A DNA stretch of 11,634 nucleotides from Verrucomicrobiota bacterium. Lineage in GTDB: Bacteria; Verrucomicrobiota; Verrucomicrobiia; Opitutales; Opitutaceae. The DNA lies in assembly GCA_023433275.1 (NCBI GenBank), contig JAEZDN010000055.1, forward strand, positions 1-11,634, written 5' to 3'. The notes beneath the pieces were generated by a model, which saw nothing but the letters and a program-made list of their open reading frames with translations, was not told where the DNA came from and did not search any database. Numbering within the stretch: position 1 is the stretch's first letter; each line of letters starts with the position of its first letter. The translations under genes were made by a program, and so were the position numbers. Shown piece by piece: positions 1-5,117 of the stretch.

Positions 1-264
1 CGCCGCCCGGGCCGCCCCCGCCCCGGGGGGCGAGGGATGCGCTTCAAAACCTTGTCCCGACCGGCCCGAGGGCGGGTCGGCTCCAGGTCGAGCCGGACCG
101 GCCGGATGAGTCGAGCCGGCCTGTGACCGCCTGCCGGTGCCAGGTCTCTTCATCCGGAACCAGCGGGGCTGGTGGCTTCACGATTCATATCTTCGGTGGG
201 GATCGCGCCATTTCTGCAACTTCGAGCCGCGGCGCGGTGTGATGAGGACACAAACTCCAACTCT
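1..264. other. Gene-free GC-rich leader with a repeated hairpin
   Basis: No coding region is supported here. At 61-80 there is a hairpin with 8-nt arms (CCGGCCCG and CGGGTCGG, one G-T pair) and a 4-nt loop. A closely related copy lies at 7698-7717. Positions 139-162 match 10333-10356 at 21 of 24 bases, including a 16-nt exact run. The segment therefore looks like the same kind of repeat-rich spacer found after purH. An open frame reaches back into this segment from 855, but the signal peptide of that gene begins at 265, so the upstream part is not taken as coding. I saw no convincing promoter. Confidence 0.6.
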
Positions 265-855
265 ATGAAAAACCTCCTCCGTTTCTCCCTGGTCGCCGCG
301 ACGCTGTCGCTGGCTTTGTCCGCCTTCGCCGCCAATCCTGAATCCGATGCCGGTTACGTCGATATCGGACAACTCGTGCCCTCCGCGAAGGGCGAATTTG
401 TCGAAGTCAATCTGTCGCCCGGCATCCTGAAGTTCGCCGCGAGAATCGCGTCCAAACAGGAGCCCGAGGCCGCTGAGATTCTGAAGAACCTGAAGCGCGT
501 CCGCGTGAATGTGGTCAGCCTCGACGACACGAACCGCAAGGGCACGGTCGGCCAGATCGAGAGCATTCGTCGCAAGCTCGAATCGCAGGGTTGGACGAAA
601 ATGGTCACCGTCCGCGAGGGCGAGGACGGCGACAATGTCGACGTCCATGTCATGCAGCGCAGCGACGACATGATCGACGGCTTGGTGGTCACCGTGCTCG
701 ATCGCAAGGGCGAGGCCGTCTTCGTGAATATCGTGGGCAACATCAGTGCCGACCAGATCGCCACCGTCGCCGACAACCTGAACATCACCCCGCTGAAGCA
801 CGTGCGGCTTAAGATGAACCAAGGCGATGAAAAGCGCGCTGACGACGAAGCCTAA
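265..855 (+). CDS. Secreted DUF4252 domain protein
   Basis: This is a 196-residue exported protein. Residues 1-22 form a signal peptide: Lys and Arg near the start, a hydrophobic core, and an A-F-A cleavage site before ANPESDAG. The rest resembles DUF4252 proteins: a strand around VRVNVVSL, a helix and SQGWTKMVTVRE, then GLVVTVLDRKGEAVFVN and a closing I-V-G-N-I-S-A-D-Q-I segment. DUF4252 proteins are known mainly from Bacteroidetes and related phyla and have no established biochemical role. Start choice: the open frame continues to 172, but only the ATG at 265 gives a normal signal peptide. No good Shine-Dalgarno sequence precedes it. The next gene, 102 bp downstream, encodes a membrane-anchored protein with the same strand and helix pattern, so the two may act together in the envelope (inference). 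Confidence 0.8.
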   Translation: MKNLLRFSLVAATLSLALSAFAANPESDAGYVDIGQLVPSAKGEFVEVNLSPGILKFAARIASKQEPEAAEILKNLKRVRVNVVSLDDTNRKGTVGQIESIRRKLESQGWTKMVTVREGEDGDNVDVHVMQRSDDMIDGLVVTVLDRKGEAVFVNIVGNISADQIATVADNLNITPLKHVRLKMNQGDEKRADDEA

Positions 856-870
856 GACAAGGGGAGAAGG

Positions 871-950
871 ACGAAGGAAGAATTAACCCCGCGTCGGCGG
901 GCCTCCTTCGAAACCTCCCAATCATAATTCCTCCTTCATAATTCCTTCAT
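871..950. repeat. Inverted copies of the 14-bp purine repeat between two envelope genes
   Basis: One 14-bp unit lies in direct orientation at 871-884 (ACGAAGGAAGAATT). An inverted unit lies at 926-939 (reverse complement ATGAAGGAGGAATT), followed by an inverted 11-bp partial unit at 940-950. The arms 873-885 and 925-937 pair at 12 of 13 positions. Between them is a small hairpin, CCCGC-GTCG-GCGGG, at 888-901. The transcript of this 102-bp spacer could fold into one long imperfect stem between the two genes. The same unit occurs four times in tandem at 1589-1644. Confidence 0.7.
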
Positions 951-957
951 TCCTCCC

Positions 958-1587
958 ATGTCCTCCGACCTGCCTCCTCTGCTCAAGCCCCGCCGGCACT
1001 ACGGCCGCTGGGTGTTGCTCGGTCTCGCGCTGCTGATGACCCCGGTGTTGATCGTCGGCGCCGGTGTCCTCTCCCTGCTTCACCTGAGTGGCGATGCGGC
1101 CGTCCTGCGGCGTGAGGTCATGGCCGCCACCGACTCGGACTGGAACACCAAGGTGCAGGTCAGCGCCGGCGGCATCGTGCTCGCTGTGGCTCGCACGGGC
1201 CTCCGGTTCGTGGATACGGAGGACAAGAACCTCGATGACGTGCGGCTGGCCTTGGGGGCCGTCAAGAGCGCCAGCGTGGGCGTCTATGAACGGGCCGGTC
1301 GGGGCGGGCAATGGTCCCGCGAGCAATTGCTCGCCAAGACTGACGCGCGCATGGGAAAGCGCGGGATGTCCCGCCTGGTCGGGGTCACCGACCGTGATGA
1401 AGCCGTGCTGGTCTATGCCTCGGATCGTGCTGAGGGCGACCGGATGGACCTGTGCGTGGCGGTCGTGGACGGTGACGACCTGGTGATTGTCTCCACCATA
1501 ATTGACGCCTCGGTCCTGATGAAGCTTGCCGAGCGACACCTGCCGGCGGGCGGGATCAAGGAGCAGCTGAAGCTGGCGGGACTCTGA
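958..1587 (+). CDS. Membrane-anchored protein with a DUF4252-like exterior domain
   Basis: This 209-residue protein has no family that I can name with certainty. A basic N-terminus (KPRRHYGR) precedes one hydrophobic helix at about residues 18-41, which predicts a cytoplasmic N-terminus and an exported C-terminal domain. The exported part follows the order seen in the preceding DUF4252 gene: strand SASVGVYER, a helix ending near GKRGMSRLVGVTDRD, strand AVLVYASDR, then MDLCVAVVDGDDLVIVSTI and a final helix, VLMKLAERH. I infer that it is a divergent relative anchored in the membrane rather than secreted. The start ATG at 958 is preceded by pyrimidine-rich DNA made of the inverted 14-bp repeat, so no Shine-Dalgarno sequence is present. 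It probably belongs with the upstream gene. Confidence 0.75.
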   Translation: MSSDLPPLLKPRRHYGRWVLLGLALLMTPVLIVGAGVLSLLHLSGDAAVLRREVMAATDSDWNTKVQVSAGGIVLAVARTGLRFVDTEDKNLDDVRLALGAVKSASVGVYERAGRGGQWSREQLLAKTDARMGKRGMSRLVGVTDRDEAVLVYASDRAEGDRMDLCVAVVDGDDLVIVSTIIDASVLMKLAERHLPAGGIKEQLKLAGL

Positions 1588-1588
1588 A

Positions 1589-1644
1589 AGGAAGGAAGAA
1601 TTAAGAAGGAAGAATTATGAAGGAGGGATTAAGAAGGAGGGATC
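1589..1644 (+). repeat. Four tandem copies of a 14-bp purine-rich repeat
   Basis: The four units are AGGAAGGAAGAATT (1589-1602), AAGAAGGAAGAATT (1603-1616), ATGAAGGAGGGATT (1617-1630) and AAGAAGGAGGGATC (1631-1644). A consensus is AWGAAGGARGRATT. The array starts one base after the stop codon of the upstream gene and ends 10 bp before the stop codon of the convergent four-helix-bundle gene. Related units occur at 871-884 and, inverted, at 926-950 and 2092-2111. The unit has a core like a Shine-Dalgarno sequence (AAGGAGG or AAGGAAG). Confidence 0.85.
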
Positions 1645-1654
1645 GTCGGTTTCG

Positions 1655-2005
1655 TCATTTCTTGGCTCGTTTCACGATGGTGACAAAGATGGCGGTGAGT
1701 TCGTCGCATTCCTGCATCAAGGGCCTCAGTTTTTCGGCGGGCAGGATATTCCCATCGGCCAGCAGCTCGAACCAGTAAGCCGTTTCTTCAAGTTCGCGCA
1801 GGGAGTCACCGCATTTGGCGATAAACTCGGCCCGGCTTCGCGCTCGGTGCGCTTCTCGGTAGTTGGCTCCCACGGATGTGCCGGAACGCAGCACCTGCCT
1901 TCCAATTATCTGAGACGCTGTCGTTCGAGGGAGGTCGGCAAACAAGCGAATGATGCATAAGGCGAAGTTGCGGGTGCGGATTCTGAGGTCGTAATTTTGG
2001 TTCAT
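1655..2005 (-). CDS. Four-helix-bundle protein of the S23 / 23S rRNA intervening-sequence family
   Basis: This is a 116-residue protein of normal length for the S23 (TIGR02436-type) four-helix-bundle family. Diagnostic segments are LRSGTSVGANYREAHRARS near residues 41-59, then FIAKCGDSLRELEETAYWF, which carries the acidic helix typical of the family. Members were first found inside intervening sequences of 23S rRNA genes and resemble the Avd accessory protein of diversity-generating retroelements; Avd forms a pentamer and binds nucleic acid. The role of free-standing members is unknown. Start is the ATG at 2005-2003; no Shine-Dalgarno sequence is evident. The gene looks lower in GC than its neighbours and is flanked on both sides by 14-bp purine repeats in opposite orientation, which suggests a small mobile cassette (inference). 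No reverse transcriptase or template repeat is nearby. Confidence 0.9.
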   Translation of the reverse strand: MNQNYDLRIRTRNFALCIIRLFADLPRTTASQIIGRQVLRSGTSVGANYREAHRARSRAEFIAKCGDSLRELEETAYWFELLADGNILPAEKLRPLMQECDELTAIFVTIVKRAKK

Positions 2006-2091
2006 TACAGATGAGCCGGGGGGACGAACTGGAAATTTAGAATGTGCGAAACACCCTAAATGAAGGCGGCATTCTGTTCGGCAGGTCTGGA

Positions 2092-2111
2092 CTTCTTAAT
2101 TCATCCTTCTT
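2092..2111 (-). repeat. Inverted 14-bp purine repeat upstream of the four-helix-bundle gene
   Basis: Read on the minus strand, 2111-2098 is AAGAAGGATGAATT, one base different from the unit at 1603-1616. It is followed by a partial unit, AAGAAG (2097-2092). It lies between the four-helix-bundle gene and dinB and mirrors the array at 1589-1644, so the 116-codon gene sits between inverted copies. Confidence 0.7.
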
Positions 2112-2128
2112 CCATCTTACTTTCCCCG

Positions 2129-3298
2129 GTGTCCGCTCTCCCTCTCATCGCTCATCTCGATGCCGACGCGTTTTTCGTGTCGTGCGAGTTGTCGCTGCGG
2201 CCGGAGCTGCGGGGAACGAAGTGCGCGGTGGGCGGACGCGAGCGCGGGATCATCTCGTCGGCGAGCTACGAGGCGCGGGCGTGCGGGGTGTACACACCCA
2301 TGCCGACCAAGCAGGCGTTGAAGGTTTGTCCGGACCTGATCCTGCTGCCGCACACGGCGGGCATCTACAGCCGGAAATCGCGGGAGATGTTCGACCTGTG
2401 CGAGACGCTCACGCCGTACGTGCAACGGAACTCGATCGACGAGGGATACATGGATCTCGGACCCTGCGGCTTCAAGACGTCGGCGCAGGTGGAGCAGCGA
2501 GTGCGGGCGCTGCAGGCGCGCATCTGGGATGAGCTGCAGATTCCGACCTCGTTCGGGATCGCGGCGAACAAGCTGGTTTCCGCGATTGCCAGCAAGGCGC
2601 GCAAGCCCCGGGGGTTCACCGTGGTCGCGCCGGGGGACGAGGCGGCGTTCCTGGCGCCCCTGAAGATCAGCGTGCTGCCGGGCGTGGGGGTGAAGAGCAC
2701 GGAGCGTCTCGAGCAGGCGGGCATCCGGCTGGTGAGCGACTTGTTCGCGCGGAGCGAGGCGGAGCTCGAGCACTTGTTCGGCGGTGGCTGGGAGGAAATG
2801 CTGGCGATGGCGCGCGGGGAGGACGACCGGCCGGTCGAGACGGAACATGAGGACGCGAAGAGTTACTCGACCCAGGAAACGTTTGGGCACGACATTCGCG
2901 ATTTTGCAGAGATCGAGCGGATTGCGAAACGGATGATCGACGAGCTTATGCCGGCCATTCGCGCGGATGGGAAGCGCGTGAAGACGATGACGGTGAAGGT
3001 GCGCTACCCGGGGATGGAGAACAGCACCGCGGGGCGCAGCCTGGCCGAGGCGACCGATCTGGAGGCGCCGTTTTATGCGCTGGTGACGCCGCTCCTCAAG
3101 GCGGCCTGGACCCAGCGGCGGCCGCTGCGGCTGGTGAGCGTGCGGTTTTCCAGCGTGGAGGGCCAGGGCGCCCAGTTGGAGATGTTCGCCCAGAACGAGG
3201 AAAAGAAGCGGCGGCTGGCGGCGGTGTTGGACAAGTTGAATGAAAAGGGCCGGAAGGGCGTGGTCCGGCATGGTCACCAGCTCGGCGGAGAGACCTGA
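2129..3298 (+). CDS. dinB: DNA polymerase IV (Y-family translesion polymerase)
   Basis: This enzyme copies past damaged template bases; the family is usually low-fidelity and linked to stress mutagenesis. From the GTG at 2129 the protein has 389 residues. The palm motif HLDADAFFVSCE carries metal ligand D11 and the steric-gate position F16. Next comes the fingers segment GIISSASYEARACGVYTPM, then the catalytic SIDEGYMD with D104 and E105. A helix-hairpin-helix region, LPGVGVKSTERLEQAGI, follows, then the little finger and a QLEMF motif that fits a sliding-clamp binding site. Start choice: GTG 2129 gives MSALPLIAHLDAD, as expected for the family. The open frame extends to ATG 2060, but that extension runs across the inverted 14-bp repeat and has no family match I recognise. 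There is no Shine-Dalgarno sequence before either start. I see no LexA-type operator that I would defend. Confidence 0.93.
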   Translation: MSALPLIAHLDADAFFVSCELSLRPELRGTKCAVGGRERGIISSASYEARACGVYTPMPTKQALKVCPDLILLPHTAGIYSRKSREMFDLCETLTPYVQRNSIDEGYMDLGPCGFKTSAQVEQRVRALQARIWDELQIPTSFGIAANKLVSAIASKARKPRGFTVVAPGDEAAFLAPLKISVLPGVGVKSTERLEQAGIRLVSDLFARSEAELEHLFGGGWEEMLAMARGEDDRPVETEHEDAKSYSTQETFGHDIRDFAEIERIAKRMIDELMPAIRADGKRVKTMTVKVRYPGMENSTAGRSLAEATDLEAPFYALVTPLLKAAWTQRRPLRLVSVRFSSVEGQGAQLEMFAQNEEKKRRLAAVLDKLNEKGRKGVVRHGHQLGGET

Positions 3299-3341
3299 GG
3301 GCGGAGAACGGAGGGCGAAGCCGGGATCATGGAAATGATGT

Positions 3342-3420
3342 GCGCGGCTTGACCGCGCCCGTTTCTTGCTGCGGGAAACAAGGGCGTGGACAAGCCCCGC
3401 CCCTACAACGGAATAGTTCG
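3342..3420 (-). repeat. 79-bp double-hairpin REP-like element, copy 1
   Basis: Read on the minus strand, this segment aligns without gaps to 10434-10512 on the plus strand at 66 of 79 bases by hand count. It holds two hairpins: 3342-3358 (arms GCGCGG and CCGCGC, 5-nt loop) and 3382-3402 (arms GGGCGTGG and CCCCGCCC with one mismatch). Between the hairpins is a 21-bp spacer with weak pairing of its own. It lies between dinB and the phosphatase gene. The layout resembles REP or REPIN elements; no RAYT transposase gene is in the window. Confidence 0.8.
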
Positions 3421-3617
3421 ACGCACAGGGCAGTTCCGCTTCATCTGCATAGTTCCGGCTAAGGGCTGAAGCTGAAACTTCGGTCGCGGCGAGGGTGGAT
3501 TGGCCCCCGCAAAACACGGCGAAGACGGGAAGGGCGCCATGGGGGTTGCGGTGGGACGGCTGGCTGGAGTTGCAAATAGTGCTTCCGCTTTTCGCGTCCC
3601 TGAGCATCTGTGTACGC
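3421..3617. other. Spacer between the hairpin element and the phosphatase gene
   Basis: The phosphatase frame is open from 3495, but the translated extension before 3618 has no similarity to the family and no plausible ribosome binding site. I see no repeat, RNA gene or convincing promoter in this stretch. Confidence 0.45.
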
Positions 3618-4418
3618 GTGGCAAACATTCCTGAAATCGAACAACGCATCGAGGTGGCGAAGCGCGCCGTGCTGGCCGAGTCGGAGCTGATGCACCGCGA
3701 GTTCGGGCGGGCGCGCACCGAGATCAAGCACGACGGCACCAAGGTGACGCCGGTGGACATCGCGATCTCGGAGCACCTGATGGCGGCGATCACCCAGGCG
3801 TTCCCTTCGGACCAGTTTTTCAGCGAGGAACTTGCCCCGACGCCCGCGCCCGTGCCGGTCACGTCGCGTTTCTGCTGGGTGTGCGACCCGATCGACGGCA
3901 CGAATAATTATGCGAACGGCATCAGCCATTGCGCGATCTCGCTCGCCTTGCTCGAGCATGGGGAGCCGGTGTATGGAGTGATCTATGATCTCGGGCGGCG
4001 GACGCTGATCCATGGCGGCCCGGGCTTCGGGGTGTGGGACGGGGATAAGGCGGCGCACGCGCGGCCGGAGCACCCGAGCAACTACAGCCTGATCGGCTTT
4101 CACTCCCCCGTGGACAAGGCATACGCGGCCGAGGGCAAGCGCGTGATCGAGAACTTCAAGATTCGCGGATTGGGCAGCAGCACCCTGCACCTGGCCTACA
4201 CCGCGGTGGGATTGCTCGATGGGGTGGTGGAGCACAACAACAAGATCTGGGACATCGCCGCCGCGTGCGCGTTGATCGAGGAATCCGGCGCGGTGATCCA
4301 CTATTTCAACGCATCGCCATTCCCGATGAAGGAATTCACCCTCGGAGCGCCGCGCGTCCAGTACGTGACGGGCAGTCCCGCGATGGTGGCAAACCTGCGG
4401 GACGTGCTGGGGAGATAG
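3618..4418 (+). CDS. Inositol-monophosphatase-family phosphatase
   Basis: This is a magnesium-dependent sugar or inositol phosphate phosphatase of 266 residues, the normal family length. The metal and active-site motifs are complete: TKVTPVD (residues 41-47), SEELA with E70 and E71, DPIDGTNNYANG with D90, I92 and D93, and KIWDIAAACALIEESGA with W211 and D212. Family members include inositol-1-phosphatase (SuhB-like), histidinol-phosphatase and 3'-phosphoadenosine 5'-phosphate phosphatase, and the substrate cannot be told from the motifs. Start choice: GTG 3618 gives MANIPEIEQRIEVAKRAV, which matches where the first helix should begin. The last 15 codons, from GSPAMVANLRDVLGR, are repeated beyond the toxin module at 5073-5117. 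The downstream minus-strand toxin gene ends 4 bp past this stop codon, so the two converge. Confidence 0.88.
   Translation: MANIPEIEQRIEVAKRAVLAESELMHREFGRARTEIKHDGTKVTPVDIAISEHLMAAITQAFPSDQFFSEELAPTPAPVPVTSRFCWVCDPIDGTNNYANGISHCAISLALLEHGEPVYGVIYDLGRRTLIHGGPGFGVWDGDKAAHARPEHPSNYSLIGFHSPVDKAYAAEGKRVIENFKIRGLGSSTLHLAYTAVGLLDGVVEHNNKIWDIAAACALIEESGAVIHYFNASPFPMKEFTLGAPRVQYVTGSPAMVANLRDVLGR
4374..4402 (+). repeat. 29-bp direct repeat, left copy (phosphatase 3' end)
   Basis: These 29 bases are identical to 5073-5101. Within them, 4376-4402 begins with TCCCGC and ends with its inverted form GCGGGA, separated by 15 bases. Homology continues past the exact block to the phosphatase stop codon with mostly synonymous changes. 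The toxin module lies between the two copies. Confidence 0.9.
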
Positions 4419-4422
4419 GGAC

Positions 4423-4839
4423 TCAGGGGTGGATGAGCGTGATCGGCTCGCTGCGATTGCGGCGGTAGACGTGGAAGTCGTCCACATCGGTGGTGATGAC
4501 CTTGGCCAGGGGAAACATCTCAGCCAGTCGGACGATGCTCGCGTCGGCCAGATCCATCCGTTTGCCGTACTTTCGCACCAGTCGGGCCATGGTAGCTCCT
4601 TCGTTTTTGAGAACAGGGTAGAGTTGCAGGTCACCGCGCGAGGGCATCTCCAGCACGCGGGCGACCGTCTCGGGTGAGTCCCGCAGGTGCCAGCAAACCT
4701 CCGTCAACACCGCTTCGCAGGTCAGGGGCGGTTCGCCCACGGATGCGAAGACGGCTTTTGCCCAATCATGCCATGAGTCGCGGCGGTTCAACACCGCGAT
4801 AATGGGGCCCGAATCGACGATGTAGCGGGGTTCAGCCAC
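4423..4839 (-). CDS. PIN-domain ribonuclease, VapC-like toxin
   Basis: This is a 138-residue protein with the PIN fold order of acidic residues: YIVDSGPIIAVLN with D9, TEVCW with E47, KRMDLADASIV with D96 and D99, and ITTDVDDFHVY with D118. PIN toxins cleave RNA, often tRNA or rRNA, and are held inactive by a cognate antitoxin. The start is a GTG at 4839-4837 that overlaps the end of the upstream small ORF by 8 bases, which is typical of translational coupling in toxin-antitoxin pairs. An AAGGG lies 5 bases before the start. The gene is convergent with the phosphatase gene and lies inside the segment bounded by the duplicated phosphatase ends. It could be a non-toxin PIN nuclease, but the partner ORF argues for a toxin. 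Confidence 0.85.
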   Translation of the reverse strand: MAEPRYIVDSGPIIAVLNRRDSWHDWAKAVFASVGEPPLTCEAVLTEVCWHLRDSPETVARVLEMPSRGDLQLYPVLKNEGATMARLVRKYGKRMDLADASIVRLAEMFPLAKVITTDVDDFHVYRRNRSEPITLIHP

Positions 4840-5014
4840 TCAGGCCCTTGCGACTCGAGAGGTCGCGTGGCCCGTTGAACATACCGATGGCATCCGGCGC
4901 GAAGCGCCATTTCTTGGTGACCTTGGCCGCCGATGCATGATTGGCGCCATTGCCCTTCCGCACGGCCTTGGGGCCGGGCGATGTTTTTAGGGAGATGATG
5001 GTCTTCATGCGCAT
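4832..5014 (-). CDS. Small basic protein, candidate antitoxin of the PIN toxin
   Basis: This 60-residue ORF lies directly upstream of the PIN gene and overlaps its start by 8 bp. I do not recognise the family. It is rich in Lys and Arg (for example TSPGPKAVRKGNG) and ends with DLSSRKGLSG; WRFAPDAIGMFNGP is its most distinctive segment. It starts at ATG 5014, or possibly at ATG 5008 (MKTIISLK). No AbrB, ribbon-helix-helix or Phd signature is obvious. The antitoxin role is inferred from position, size and overlap only. Minus-strand DNA upstream has TTGACT at 5048-5043, a possible -35 box, without a good -10 partner. Confidence 0.6.
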   Translation of the reverse strand: MRMKTIISLKTSPGPKAVRKGNGANHASAAKVTKKWRFAPDAIGMFNGPRDLSSRKGLSG

Positions 5015-5067
5015 GGGAACAGATGCCTGCTAATCTGCGTTCAGTCAAGTGGTGGCTCATGATGGGC

Positions 5068-5117
5068 ACCGGAGTCCCGCGATGGTGGCAAACCTGCGGG
5101 AAGTACTAGGGCGCTGA
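5068..5117 (+). pseudogene. Remnant: duplicated 3' end of the phosphatase gene
   Basis: Read from AGT at 5073, this segment encodes SPAMVANLREVLGR and a TGA stop, against SPAMVANLRDVLGR and TAG at the end of the intact gene. The first 29 bases are identical; after that the changes are mostly silent (GTG to GTA, CTG to CTA, AGA to CGC) or conservative (Asp to Glu). Just upstream, ACCGG lacks one base relative to ACGGGC in the intact gene, so the frame is broken there. No further phosphatase sequence is found upstream, where the antitoxin candidate begins. The end of this remnant overlaps the stop of the minus-strand gene at 5106. It is either the original gene end displaced by insertion of the toxin module, or what is left of a second phosphatase copy. 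Confidence 0.8.
5073..5101 (+). repeat. 29-bp direct repeat, right copy
   Basis: These bases are identical to 4374-4402, and the two copies are 699 bp apart. The copy carries the same TCCCGC and GCGGGA ends (5075-5101). With the left copy it brackets the PIN toxin and its partner ORF. Confidence 0.9.

Noticed and set aside
1589..1644. Tandem 14-bp repeats as a CRISPR array
   Set aside because: The units are too short and abut with no spacers, and no cas gene is present.
1617..1781. Short plus-strand ORF starting with ATGAAGGAGG inside the tandem repeat
   Set aside because: It has a good upstream purine stretch, but it is antisense to the four-helix-bundle gene and its translation shows no recognisable pattern.
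1655..2005. Diversity-generating retroelement built on the Avd-like protein
   Set aside because: No reverse transcriptase, template repeat or variable repeat is visible in the window.
2117..3901. 594-codon open frame on the minus strand across dinB and the phosphatase start
   Set aside because: It is antisense to dinB, which has a full set of catalytic motifs. Its translation is rich in Arg, His and Pro without motifs, as expected for a shadow frame in GC-rich DNA.
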